From positions 372,001 to 436,000 of the forward strand of contig NZ_JAQIPB010000006.1 of NCBI RefSeq assembly GCF_028023875.1: DNA of 64,000 bases, written 5' to 3'. Position numbers and translations under genes: made by a program. This stretch comes from Xenophilus arseniciresistens (GTDB lineage: Bacteria; Pseudomonadota; Gammaproteobacteria; Burkholderiales; Burkholderiaceae_C). Positions within the stretch are counted from its first letter, which is position 1. Every line of letters starts with the position of its first letter. Below the pieces are notes generated by a model. It saw nothing but the letters and a program-made list of their open reading frames with translations. It made no database searches and was not told where the DNA came from. Positions 28,970-37,347 of the stretch are shown piece after piece.

Positions 28970-30061
28970 TCATGCCGAAGCCCCGCGCAGGCGCGGCAGC
29001 AGGCGCCAGTTGTTGTGGCGCTGGCCCAGCCAGATCAGCGTGATGACGAACACGCCGCCGTGCAGCAGCAGCAGGAACAGGTCCATGCGCACGCGCCCGG
29101 AGCCCACCCAGTTCTGCCCCAGGTTCAGCAGGTTGTAGTACACGGCGAAGAAGAAGAGCGCAAAGATCAGGTTGGCGCTGCGGCCCACGCGCGGGTTCAC
29201 GCCCGAGACCACCAACGCCAGCAGCACGAAATTGGCGCCGGCCAGCATCAGCCCCACGCGCCAGCCCAGCTCGCCCAGGTTCGGCGGCGTGGGGTTGCCG
29301 ATCAGGCCCAGCGAAGGCGTGGCGCGCGGCGACGGGCCGTTGCTGCCGATGCCGCCGCCATCGCCGATGCGCGAGCCGTAGGTCTGGAACTCGCTGATCT
29401 TCAGGCCCGAGCGGTCGAAGGGGCTCTCGATGCGCTGGCCGTTGCGCAGCATCAGGTAGCGCACGCCCTGTTCGGTCTCCACCGTGCCCTGCTGGGCCGA
29501 GGTCACGATCTCCATGTTGCGCTCGAGCGAGGAGATGAACACGTTCGAGGCCTGGCTGGCGTCGGCGCTGTTCTTGTCGATGTAGAAGACGCGGTTGCGC
29601 CCCGACGATTCCTGGAACTGCCCGGGCGCCACGCGGTCGAGGTCGCCGCGCTGTTCGTACTGCGCGCGCATGCCCTGCGTCTGCGCGTTGGCCCAGGGCC
29701 AGCCCACCAGCGCCAGCGCGCCGATCAGCAGCAGCACCGGCCAGGCAAAGCTCAGCAGCGGACGCAGGAAATCGCCCAGCCCGCGGCCACTGGCGAACCA
29801 GATCACCATTTCGCTGTCGCGGTACATGCGCGAGAGCGTGCCCACGATGGAGATGAACAGGCTCAGGCTCAGGATGGTGGGCATGTAGCCCAGCAGCGTG
29901 TAGGCCATCACCAGGAACACTTCGGACGGGTTCACGCCACCGCGCGACGCCAGCCCCAGCGTACGGATCAGGATGATGGTCATGACGATGGTTGCCAGGA
30001 CCACGAGCGTCGCGCCGAAGCTGCGCGAGAGCTCTTTGCGTAGAGAGGAATGGAATAACAT
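28970..30061 (-). CDS. lptF: LPS export permease LptF
   Basis: 363 residues; partner of LptG in LPS export. Begins MLFHSSLRKELSRSFGATLV, with N-terminal spans, then RGGVNPSEVF and the LptF-typical SEMVIWFASG coupling-helix region near residue 90. The periplasmic jellyroll follows (about 120-260), then C-terminal spans (LLLALVVSGVNPRVGRS region). A Gly/Pro-rich insert (GDGGGIGSNGPSPRATPS, about 240-257) interrupts the periplasmic domain and may be lineage-specific. It is divergent from pepA with only 21 bp between start codons. Confidence 0.95.
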   Translation of the reverse strand: MLFHSSLRKELSRSFGATLVVLATIVMTIILIRTLGLASRGGVNPSEVFLVMAYTLLGYMPTILSLSLFISIVGTLSRMYRDSEMVIWFASGRGLGDFLRPLLSFAWPVLLLIGALALVGWPWANAQTQGMRAQYEQRGDLDRVAPGQFQESSGRNRVFYIDKNSADASQASNVFISSLERNMEIVTSAQQGTVETEQGVRYLMLRNGQRIESPFDRSGLKISEFQTYGSRIGDGGGIGSNGPSPRATPSLGLIGNPTPPNLGELGWRVGLMLAGANFVLLALVVSGVNPRVGRSANLIFALFFFAVYYNLLNLGQNWVGSGRVRMDLFLLLLHGGVFVITLIWLGQRHNNWRLLPRLRGASA

Positions 30062-30082
30062 CGTCGAGGGAAAAGCGAGATT

Positions 30083-31624
30083 ATGGACTTTCAACTCAAG
30101 ACCCTCAGCCTGGCGCAGGCCGCCGCCGAAAAGACCGATGCACTGGTGGTGCTGGTGCCGCGCGCAGAGCCGCTCGAGGGCAGCGACGCACTGAGCCGGA
30201 TCCTGCATTCCGCCCGCGCGGCCAAGGACTTGGGCGAGCGCGCCGGCAAGCTGCTGGCGCTGTACAGGCCGGCCGGCGTGGCCGCACCGCGTGTGTGGGC
30301 CGTGCATGCCGGCGAAGGCTCGCCCGCTGACATCCGCGCCGCAACCCTTGCCGGTACACAGGCAGCGCTGGCCGCCCAGCCGCGCCGCGTGGCGCTGGTG
30401 CTGGCAGGCGCCGCCGACGCTGCCGCGCTGCATGCGGCCGTCGTCGCCAGCGCCGATGCGAGCTACGTCTACACCACCACCCGCAGCAAGGCCGAGCCGC
30501 GCGGCATCCGCCAGCTGACGCTGGGCGTGGCCGATGCCAAGGCGCTGCAGCCCGCCCTGGCCACGGCCGTGGCCACCGTGCGCGGCGTCGAATTCGCCAA
30601 GGAATGGGCCAACCGACCGGGCAACCATTGCACGCCGACGATGCTGGCCGATGCCGCGCAGTCGCTGGCCAAGGCCCCGCGCGTGCGTTGCGAAGTGCTG
30701 GGCCCCAAGGAAGTGGCTGCGCTCAAGATGGGCTCGTTCATGGCCGTGGCCCAGGGCTCGGCCGAGCCGCTGCGTTTCATCGTGCTGCGCTACCAGGGCG
30801 CGGCCAAGGACGTGGCGCCGCAGGTGCTGGTGGGCAAGGGCATCACCTTCGACACCGGCGGCGTCTCGCTCAAGCCCGCGGCCGAGATGGACGAGATGAA
30901 GTTCGACATGGGCGGCGCAGCCAGCGTGCTGGGCGTGTTCCGCGCGCTGGGCGAGCTTCAACCGGCCGTCAACGTGATCGGCCTGATCCCCGCCTGCGAG
31001 AACATGAACGACGGGCGTGCGCTCAAGCCCGGCGACGTGGTCACCAGCATGAACGGCCAGACCATCGAGGTGCTCAACACCGATGCCGAAGGCCGGCTGA
31101 TCCTGTGCGACGCGCTGGAATACGCCAAGCGCTTCAAGCCCGCGGCGGTGGTCGACATCGCCACGCTCACGGGTGCCTGCGTGATCGCGCTGGGCGGCGT
31201 GCGCAGCGGCCTTTTCTCCGGCGACGATTCGCTCGCGCAGGCCCTGCAGGCGGCTGGCGAGCAGGCGCAGGACCGCTGCTGGCGCATGCCGCTGGACGAC
31301 GAATACGGCGAAGGCCTGAAGACGCATTTCGCCGACGTGGCCAACGTGGCGGGCCGCGCGGGTGGCGCCATCACCGCGGCGAAGTTCCTGCAGCGCTTCA
31401 CCGCCGACCTGCGATGGGCGCACCTGGACATCGCCGGCACGGCCTGGAAGAGCGGCGCGGCCAAGGGCGCCACGGGCCGGCCCGTGGGCCTGCTGCTGCA
31501 GTACCTGCTCTCGCAGCAGGACGCAGCCGCAGCGCGCCCCAAAAAAGCGCGCAGCGCGCAAGCCAGGTCCGCCGCCACGGCAGCCCCCGAAGGCAAGGGC
31601 GGCCGCGCCGGCCGTCGCGCGTGA
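30083..31624 (+). CDS. pepA: Leucyl aminopeptidase (cytosol aminopeptidase PepA)
   Basis: 513 residues; a hexameric two-metal M17 peptidase that removes N-terminal amino acids and in some bacteria also binds DNA. Seen: VGKGITFDTGGVSLK (metal lysine and aspartate), DMGGAA, and the signature NTDAEGRL, followed by the DIATLTGAC segment. The N-terminal macro-domain-like part is present (1-180). The C-terminus ends in a Lys/Arg/Ala-rich tail (AARPKKARSAQARS) longer than usual. It overlaps holC by four bases (GTGA), the conserved pepA-holC arrangement. Confidence 0.96.
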   Translation: MDFQLKTLSLAQAAAEKTDALVVLVPRAEPLEGSDALSRILHSARAAKDLGERAGKLLALYRPAGVAAPRVWAVHAGEGSPADIRAATLAGTQAALAAQPRRVALVLAGAADAAALHAAVVASADASYVYTTTRSKAEPRGIRQLTLGVADAKALQPALATAVATVRGVEFAKEWANRPGNHCTPTMLADAAQSLAKAPRVRCEVLGPKEVAALKMGSFMAVAQGSAEPLRFIVLRYQGAAKDVAPQVLVGKGITFDTGGVSLKPAAEMDEMKFDMGGAASVLGVFRALGELQPAVNVIGLIPACENMNDGRALKPGDVVTSMNGQTIEVLNTDAEGRLILCDALEYAKRFKPAAVVDIATLTGACVIALGGVRSGLFSGDDSLAQALQAAGEQAQDRCWRMPLDDEYGEGLKTHFADVANVAGRAGGAITAAKFLQRFTADLRWAHLDIAGTAWKSGAAKGATGRPVGLLLQYLLSQQDAAAARPKKARSAQARSAATAAPEGKGGRAGRRA

Positions 31625-32073
31625 CGGGCATCGACGTCCACTTCAACGCCGGCGACAAGGTCGGCCATGCTTGTCGCCTGCTTCGCAAGGCCGTGATGGG
31701 CGCGGGCGCGAAGGTGGTGGTGGTGGCCGAGCCGCCGCTGCTGCAGACGCTGGACGAAGCGCTGTGGTCCTTCTCGCCCGGCGACTTCATCGCCCATTGC
31801 GATGCGTCGGCGGCGCCGGCCGTGCTCTCGCGCAGCCCCGTGGTGCTGCTGCAGCCGCAGCAGGCGGCTTCCGCCGCGCTGCCGCACCATGAGGTGATGG
31901 TCAACCTGGGCACGGCCACGCCGACGGGTTTCGAGCGTTTCGAACGCCTGATCGACGTGGTGGGCCTGGAACCGCAGGAGCGCGAAGCGGGCCGCGAGCG
32001 CTGGCGCCATTACCAGTCCCGCGGCTACACCATCACGCGCCATGACCTGGGCGCGGCCAGGAGCAGCGGATGA
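31621..32073 (+). CDS. holC: DNA polymerase III chi subunit
   Basis: 150 residues; the chi subunit links the clamp loader (through psi) to single-stranded DNA-binding protein. Seen: VDVHFN-like start (IDVHFNAGDKVGHACRLLRK), LDEALWSFSPGDFIAH (about 43-58) and a C-terminal helix region RERWRHYQSRGYTITRHDL, all typical of HolC. GTG 31621 is the start and overlaps the pepA stop (GTGA). The next gene overlaps its own stop by four bases. Confidence 0.93.
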   Translation: MTGIDVHFNAGDKVGHACRLLRKAVMGAGAKVVVVAEPPLLQTLDEALWSFSPGDFIAHCDASAAPAVLSRSPVVLLQPQQAASAALPHHEVMVNLGTATPTGFERFERLIDVVGLEPQEREAGRERWRHYQSRGYTITRHDLGAARSSG

Positions 32074-32765
32074 GCGGCGACGGGCCTTCCTCCTCGCGTC
32101 AGCCGCCTCGCTTCGTGCCCACGCTGACGGCCGTGGTCGACCTGCAGGAAGAGGGCGCGCCGGCGGCTGCGCCCGCTGCCGGACCGGCCCCACTCATGCC
32201 GGACCTGGCGGCCCTGCCTTCGCTGGACCTGCCGGCCGGCAGCGGTGCAGCAGCCCCGCCAGCCGCGCTCCCGCCGCCGGCCGCGCAGACGCTGCCGCCG
32301 ACCCTGTTGCGGCAGGCCTCCGCGCCGTGGGAATCCGCGAACGTGCAGCAGCCCGTAGTGCGCGCGCCGGTGCCTTCGCCGGTCAATGCCCCACCGCCCG
32401 TGAAGCCGGCCTCGCTGCCCGTGCTCGAGACCGTGTTCGAGCCTGCTGCGCCCACGGCTCCCGTCGCGCCCCCGCCGCCGCAGGACGCAGCCCCGCCAAC
32501 GGCAGCGCCCAGCTTCAAGGCCCTGCCGGTGCGTGAAGAGGCCGACGCCTTCCGGATCGAAGAAGAGCTGCTGCATCGCGTGCTGCAGCGCATGGACCTG
32601 TCGCTGGAAGAACGGCTCACCGATGCCGTGTCCCTGGCCGTGCAGCAGCAGCTGGATGCCATGATCCCCAGGCTGCGCCAGGAAGTCGAAGCCGTGCTGC
32701 GTCAACTGGTGGTCGAAGCGATGGCGCACGAACTCTCCGAGCCCCCGGGAAACCCTGGTGTCTGA
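32070..32765 (+). CDS. Proline/alanine-rich protein with helical C-terminus, unknown function
   Basis: 231 residues; I do not recognise it. Residues about 28-150 are low-complexity Pro/Ala and probably disordered. The last 70 residues form a predicted charged amphipathic helical region (EELLHRVLQRMDLSLEERL, then RLRQEVEAVLRQLVVEAM). This disordered-linker-plus-C-terminal-helix plan is reminiscent of polar organising or replication-tethering proteins, but no motif proves it. The ATG overlaps the holC stop (ATGA at 32070-32073), so it is translated with a clamp-loader subunit. Confidence 0.8.
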   Translation: MSGDGPSSSRQPPRFVPTLTAVVDLQEEGAPAAAPAAGPAPLMPDLAALPSLDLPAGSGAAAPPAALPPPAAQTLPPTLLRQASAPWESANVQQPVVRAPVPSPVNAPPPVKPASLPVLETVFEPAAPTAPVAPPPPQDAAPPTAAPSFKALPVREEADAFRIEEELLHRVLQRMDLSLEERLTDAVSLAVQQQLDAMIPRLRQEVEAVLRQLVVEAMAHELSEPPGNPGV

Positions 32766-32810
32766 GACGCGGTCTGAGGGGCAGTCGCGCACCATGCTTG
32801 GGCTAAACTG

Positions 32811-32900
32811 AATTTCAGGTCGGGACGGCGCGAGGGGCGCCAGTCCGGGACCTCCGGCCTGGAATTTGCTCCATGCGAAGGCCCCGGTCACGAAGACCGG
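32811..32900 (+). promoter_or_regulatory. Potentially structured 5' leader of the binding-protein gene
   Basis: AATTTCAGGTC (32811-32821) can pair with GGCCTGGAATT (32856-32866) using two G-U pairs, enclosing a hairpin of GGAC/GTCC plus GGCGC/GCGCC (32823-32846). A further hairpin CCGGTC/GACCGG (32884-32900) follows. A TAAACT -10-like box lies at 32804-32809, so all of this would be in a leader of about 130 nt. Local GC content makes chance folding possible. Confidence 0.35.
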
Positions 32901-32940
32901 TTCACTCAACTCTTGTTCTTCAAGTTTCTGGAGGTTTTCC

Positions 32941-34152
32941 ATGCAATTGAAATGGACTGCGGTCGCATTGGCTGCTCTCTCGGTGGTGGCATGCGGCAAG
33001 AAGGAAGAAGCTGCGGCACCTGCAGCCGCGCCTGCGCCGACCGCCGCCGCGCCCGCGCCGGCCGCACCTCCTGCTGCCCAGACCCTCGTGGTCAAGATCG
33101 GCCACGTGGGGCCCGTCAGCGGCCCCATCGCCCACCTGGGCAAGGACAACGAGCTCGGCGCCAAGATGGCGATCGAGGACCTCAATGCCAAGGGCGTGAA
33201 GATCGGCGACAAGGTCGCCAAGTTCGAGCTGCTGGCAGAAGACGACGCCGGCGATCCGAAGCAGGGCACGGCCGTCGCCCAGAAGCTGGTCGACAGCAAG
33301 GTCAACGGCGTGGTCGGTCACCTGAACTCGGGCACCACCATCCCCGCCTCCAAGCTGTACAGCGATGCCGGCATCCCGCAGGTTTCGCCTTCGGCCACCA
33401 ACCCCAAGTACACGCGCCAGGGTTTCAAGACCACCTTCCGCGTCGTGGCTGACGACACGCAGCTGGGCGGCACGCTGGGCCGCTACGCCGTGCAGACGCT
33501 CAACGGCAAGAAGATCGCCGTGATCGACGACCGCACGGCCTACGGCCAGGGCGTGGCCGAAGAGTTCTCCAAGGCAGCCAAGGAAGCCGGCGCGACCATC
33601 GTGGGCCACGAGTTCACGACCGACAAGTCGACCGACTTCAATGCCATCCTGACCAAGCTCAAGGGCCAGAGCCCCGACATCCTGTTCTTCGGCGGCATGG
33701 ACGCCGTGGGCGGCCCGATGCTCAAGCAGGTCAAGCAGCTGGGCCTGAACGTGAAGTTCATGGGCGGCGACGGCCTGTGCACGGGCGAGCTGGCCAAGCT
33801 GGCCGGCGATGCCATCGGCGAAGAGATGGTGGTGTGCGCCGAAGCCGGCGGTGTGGACGGCGACTTCAAGGCGCCGCTGGACACCTGGAAGGCCAAGTTC
33901 AAGGAAAAGAACGGCGTCGACGTCCAGATCTACGCGCCTTACGTCTATGACGCGGTGCAGGTGCTGGCCGCTGCCATGGAAAAGGCCGGCTCGGCCGATC
34001 CCGAGAAGTACCTGCCCGAGGTGGGCAAGGTCAACCACAAGGGCCTGACCGGCCCCATCACCTTCGACGAGAAGGGTGACATCAAGGGCGGTGCGCTGAC
34101 GCTGTACACCTACAAGGGTGGCCAACGCACGCAGCTGGCCGTGGTGCGCTGA
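32941..34152 (+). CDS. Branched-chain amino-acid type ABC transporter substrate-binding lipoprotein
   Basis: 403 residues; a LivJ/LivK-family periplasmic ligand-binding protein for high-affinity uptake. It has a lipoprotein signal (SVVAC, Cys18), unlike the soluble E. coli LivK, followed by an Ala/Pro tether (about 24-46). The type I periplasmic fold begins at KIGHVGPVSGPIAHLG, with HLNSGTTIPAS and SPSATNP in the ligand site. ATG 32941 has GGAGG 7 nt upstream; the frame is open further left but only in the leader. No permease or ATPase genes follow: a strong terminator ends the transcript, so it works with transport genes elsewhere. Confidence 0.93.
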   Translation: MQLKWTAVALAALSVVACGKKEEAAAPAAAPAPTAAAPAPAAPPAAQTLVVKIGHVGPVSGPIAHLGKDNELGAKMAIEDLNAKGVKIGDKVAKFELLAEDDAGDPKQGTAVAQKLVDSKVNGVVGHLNSGTTIPASKLYSDAGIPQVSPSATNPKYTRQGFKTTFRVVADDTQLGGTLGRYAVQTLNGKKIAVIDDRTAYGQGVAEEFSKAAKEAGATIVGHEFTTDKSTDFNAILTKLKGQSPDILFFGGMDAVGGPMLKQVKQLGLNVKFMGGDGLCTGELAKLAGDAIGEEMVVCAEAGGVDGDFKAPLDTWKAKFKEKNGVDVQIYAPYVYDAVQVLAAAMEKAGSADPEKYLPEVGKVNHKGLTGPITFDEKGDIKGGALTLYTYKGGQRTQLAVVR

Positions 34153-34176
34153 TTCCCGGCGACCGCTGCAAAATGG

Positions 34177-34207
34177 AAAGGGCCTTCGGGCCCTTTTCTT
34201 TTTTTCT
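34177..34207 (+). terminator. Intrinsic terminator after the binding-protein gene
   Basis: AAAGGGCC and GGCCCTTT form a perfect 8-bp stem closed by a UUCG tetraloop (34177-34196), followed by a long T-rich tract. One of the clearest terminators in the window. Confidence 0.9.
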
Positions 34208-34237
34208 TCTACCGCCGCGCACCCACGCACCGCACCG

Positions 34238-34816
34238 ATGAACGACGCCGTCAACCCCTGTGCCACTGCCGCGGGCTGGGCCGTGTTTGCCACCGCCGTC
34301 GGGCATTGCGGCCTGGCCTGGGGCCCGCGCGGCTTGCGCTGCGTGCGCCTGCCCGAGGCCGACGGCAGCGCGCAGCGCCTGCGCTCAAGGTTTGCGCGCG
34401 AGTTTGCGAGCCTGCCTGAATGCGAGCCCGCCGCATGGCCGACCGCGGTGGCCAGCGCCGTCGAAGGCGTGCAGGCCCTGCTGGCGGGCGAGCCGCGCGA
34501 TCTGCGCGAGATCGTGCTCGACCCCGGCGGCCTCAGCGACTTCCAGCTGCGCCTCTATACAACCGCACGCGCCATCGCACCCGGGCAGGTGCGCACCTAT
34601 GGCGACATCGCCGAAGAGCTGGGCGACAAGACGCTGGCCCGCGCGGTGGGCCAGGCCTTGGGCGCCAACCCGTTTGCGCCCGTCGTGCCCTGCCACCGGG
34701 TGATGGGCGCGCGCGGCTGGCAGGGCGGCTTTTCGGCGCCGGGCGGCGTGGCGCTGAAGCTGCGCATGCTGGCCATCGAAGGCGCGCAGCCGGGCGGGCA
34801 GGCGCAGCTGTTCTGA
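34238..34816 (+). CDS. ogt: Methylated-DNA--[protein]-cysteine S-methyltransferase
   Basis: 192 residues; a suicide repair enzyme that transfers the alkyl group from O6-alkylguanine (and O4-alkylthymine) to its own cysteine. The active-site motif PCHRV is at 151-155 (Cys152). The preceding helix-turn-helix region (VRTYGDIAEELGDKTLARAVG) supplies the DNA-binding residues and the arginine finger. The N-terminal domain is degenerate, as usual for Ogt. ATG 34238 is used; the frame is open further left across the terminator. It is convergent with the PrsW-like gene, with one base between stop codons. Confidence 0.93.
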   Translation: MNDAVNPCATAAGWAVFATAVGHCGLAWGPRGLRCVRLPEADGSAQRLRSRFAREFASLPECEPAAWPTAVASAVEGVQALLAGEPRDLREIVLDPGGLSDFQLRLYTTARAIAPGQVRTYGDIAEELGDKTLARAVGQALGANPFAPVVPCHRVMGARGWQGGFSAPGGVALKLRMLAIEGAQPGGQAQLF

Positions 34817-34817
34817 A

Positions 34818-36026
34818 TCAGCGCGGCGCAGCCTGGGCCAGAAGCACGGCATCGAGCTTGGCGCGGATGCGCCGGATCGCCACTTCATGGCGCAGGGTGT
34901 GGGCGCCCCGGCCATGGGTGCCGGCCTTCATCACCAGCCGCAACTGCTCGCGCTGCAGCCGCGTCTTCAGGCGCCGCGCGCGGCGGCCGTGCTGGCGCCC
35001 CAACTCGCGGCGCACGCGCCAGCGCTCCAGGGGTGATCCGAGGCGCCGCCACTCGTCGTCACGCAGCAGTTCGCGTTCGGGCACGAACCACGAGGCCAGG
35101 CTGTGCAGATGGGCACCGGTTTCGCGCGCCGCGGCACGCCACACCATGGCGGCCGCGGCCAGCACGGGCAGGCCCTTGGTGATCAGCAGCAGCGTCAACC
35201 CGAGCGGGCCTTCGCTGAAGCGGTCTTCGAGCCAGGGCGAGTTCCAGAAGAAGTGCATGAACCAGGCCAGCCCAAAGCACAGGCCGGCGACGGCCAGGCG
35301 CGTGGCCAGGCTGCGTTCGGTGTGGCGCAGGTACCAGGCCACGCCGTAGGCGGCCAGCGTGGTGTAGGCGGCGTGCGTCCACAGGCCGGCCAGCAGGCCG
35401 CGCGTGCCCAGGTTCAGCAGCACGGGCAGCCACTGGTTGTCCAGCGGGAAGGTGAGGGCGGCCCGCACGGTGTAGCTGAGGTTCTCCACCACCTGGAAGC
35501 CCAGCCCGGCCATGGCGCCGACCACCAGCACCGACAGCTCGGTCTGGAACTGGTTGCGCGCCACGAGCACGAGCAGCAGCACGCCCACCAGCTTGAGGAA
35601 CTCCTCGGTGATGGGGCCGGCCAGCGCCGGTCCCCAGACGGCGGCGAACTCGGGCGAGATCAGCTTGGCCGTCAGGCTCTGGATGGCGCCGTTGGCCGGC
35701 AGCGCCAGATGCACCGCGCCCAGGCCGCCCCAGGCGAAGGCCAGCACATAGGCTTCGGTGGGCAGATGCTCGAGCAGATCGAGCGCGCGGAACAGCGCGA
35801 CGAAGGCCAGGGTGTACAGGCTCCACACCACCAGGCCCAGGCCCGCCGCGATGGGCACCACCCTGAAGCCCGTGGCAAAGAGCGCCAGGGTGTAGAACAG
35901 CCCGTTGACCAGCCACAGCGCCAGCAGCCAGAAGGCGGCGCGGCGCGGCTGGAAGAAAGCGTCGGTGCCGATGGGCCATTCGGTCGGCCTGGCCGGCGCG
36001 CCCAGCGCATGGGCAGGCGCGTTCAC
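34818..36026 (-). CDS. PrsW-type intramembrane metalloprotease
   Basis: 402 residues with about eight hydrophobic spans. PrsW/RceI-like motifs are visible in order: EEFLK (141-145), FQVVEN (177-182), a histidine in WTHAAY (His218) and HFFWN (258-262), which are the presumed metal ligands and catalytic glutamates. Bacillus PrsW cleaves an anti-sigma factor; the substrate here is unknown. After the membrane domain comes an unusual soluble C-terminal region (about 320-402) rich in Arg. The GTG start has GGAGG 7 nt upstream and overlaps the stop of the preceding gene (GTGA). Confidence 0.85.
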   Translation of the reverse strand: MNAPAHALGAPARPTEWPIGTDAFFQPRRAAFWLLALWLVNGLFYTLALFATGFRVVPIAAGLGLVVWSLYTLAFVALFRALDLLEHLPTEAYVLAFAWGGLGAVHLALPANGAIQSLTAKLISPEFAAVWGPALAGPITEEFLKLVGVLLLVLVARNQFQTELSVLVVGAMAGLGFQVVENLSYTVRAALTFPLDNQWLPVLLNLGTRGLLAGLWTHAAYTTLAAYGVAWYLRHTERSLATRLAVAGLCFGLAWFMHFFWNSPWLEDRFSEGPLGLTLLLITKGLPVLAAAAMVWRAAARETGAHLHSLASWFVPERELLRDDEWRRLGSPLERWRVRRELGRQHGRRARRLKTRLQREQLRLVMKAGTHGRGAHTLRHEVAIRRIRAKLDAVLLAQAAPR

Positions 36027-36592
36027 GAGGAAGCCTCCAGGTCCATGGAGGCCAGCATGCGCCGCGCATCGTCCAGCGCTGCGGAGGCCGCCAGCGCATC
36101 GTCGTTGGGGCCGTAGAAATCCACCTGCACCAGCGACTGGCGGGCCGGATCCACCATCTGCCAGAAGCGTCCGCTGAGCTTGGGGCCGTAGTAGGCGAAG
36201 GTGATGCCCTGCAGCCCCCAGTCGGTGTAGAAGTCCGTCACCTGGCCTTCGATGCGCAGCCGCTCGCCGTACTCGATCATGCGCTGCTGGCGGTCCAGCG
36301 GCCCTTCGGGTCCGCCGATCCAGCGCGCGGTCCTGACCGAGAAGGTATGGCCGCTTTTGATCAGCACCAGCGATTGGCCTGCGCGTGAGCGCGCGACGTC
36401 GAGCCGCCACTCGGGCGCCGGCACGAAGCGGGCCTGACCCACCGAGAGCATCTGCTCGGCCGGCAGCGCGCGCATCGCGGGCGTTCGCCGGTCCCACAGC
36501 TGCAGGCCGCCCACATAGGCCGCGATGCTCGCCACGATGGCCAGGCTGGCCGGCCAGGTGCGGTAGGGAATGCGGCGGGTGGGTTCGAGCAT
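36023..36592 (-). CDS. Membrane-anchored protein of unknown function, coupled to PrsW-like protease
   Basis: 189 residues with one N-terminal hydrophobic segment (about 12-32, WPASLAIVASIAAYVGGLQ), so probably anchored with its bulk in the periplasm. No known domain recognised; the soluble part is mixed alpha/beta with several Trp and Tyr residues (DFYTDWGLQGITFAYYG). It overlaps the start of the PrsW-like gene by four bases. It could be a partner or substrate of the protease; this is inference from coupling only. Confidence 0.75.
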   Translation of the reverse strand: MLEPTRRIPYRTWPASLAIVASIAAYVGGLQLWDRRTPAMRALPAEQMLSVGQARFVPAPEWRLDVARSRAGQSLVLIKSGHTFSVRTARWIGGPEGPLDRQQRMIEYGERLRIEGQVTDFYTDWGLQGITFAYYGPKLSGRFWQMVDPARQSLVQVDFYGPNDDALAASAALDDARRMLASMDLEASS

Positions 36593-36697
36593 GCGCGGAT
36601 CGTGCCACAGCCGCTGTGACGGATGCCCTGTTGAGCCGGCGCAGATCCAGCCGGAGCGCGCCCGGGCCGCTCAACCCTCTTGGGAAGCGTTAACAAA

Positions 36698-37261
36698 ATG
36701 CCTAAGATGGATCGCCGCCAAAGCCGCCATGCAATGGGCTTGCGGCGCACGACCACAACAACAACGACGGGCAGGCCTCGCCGCATGGGGCTTGCGCAGA
36801 ACCAGGGAGCTGGCGATGCATGGAATCGACCTCGGAGGCGGACCTTGGGCTTGCTCGAGCGTGTACGGCTGACTGCGCTGAACAGCCTGCAGCTTCTGAT
36901 GATGCTGGAGGTGATGCAGGCGTGGACGCGCGCCGACGCCGAGGACCTGTCCGAGGCTGCCCGGCAGGCCCATGCCGATCTCATCGAGCCCGACGACGAT
37001 GAAGGCGCCGACCCTGCCGAGCGCGAACGCCAGCGCCAGCGCGCCCTGGCGCTGATCGAGCAGATACCGCGCAAGCTCGAGCGCCTGGCACAGCTGGCCC
37101 CCCTGCAATCCCAGGACGCGCAGGCCTCGGCGGCCGTGCAGGGCGGCCTGCGCCGGCTGGGCACCGCCAATGAAAGCGTGCTGCGCGTGCTGCAGGCGCT
37201 GGCACCCTCGGCCCGCCCAGCCGAAGCAGCGCCCGCGCAACCCGCCGAGCCCGAGAGCTGA
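36698..37261 (+). CDS. Hypothetical protein, charged helical
   Basis: 187 residues, not recognised. The N-terminus (about 1-45) is Arg/Thr-rich with a run of seven threonines and looks disordered. The rest is predicted helix with an acidic patch (IEPDDDEGADPAERERQRQR, about 95-114) and a Pro/Ala tail. ATG 36698 is preceded by a GGGAAG-like site; an ATG three codons later is also possible. Only a coding-like reading frame and spacing support it; no neighbour suggests a role. Confidence 0.6.
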   Translation: MPKMDRRQSRHAMGLRRTTTTTTTGRPRRMGLAQNQGAGDAWNRPRRRTLGLLERVRLTALNSLQLLMMLEVMQAWTRADAEDLSEAARQAHADLIEPDDDEGADPAERERQRQRALALIEQIPRKLERLAQLAPLQSQDAQASAAVQGGLRRLGTANESVLRVLQALAPSARPAEAAPAQPAEPES

Positions 37262-37347
37262 GCCGGCGCGCGCCCTTGCCCGAGCAGCGGGCACGGTCAG
37301 CCGCAGCCGCCGCAGCGCGGGCGGCGGGCGCTGGCGACAATCCGGCC

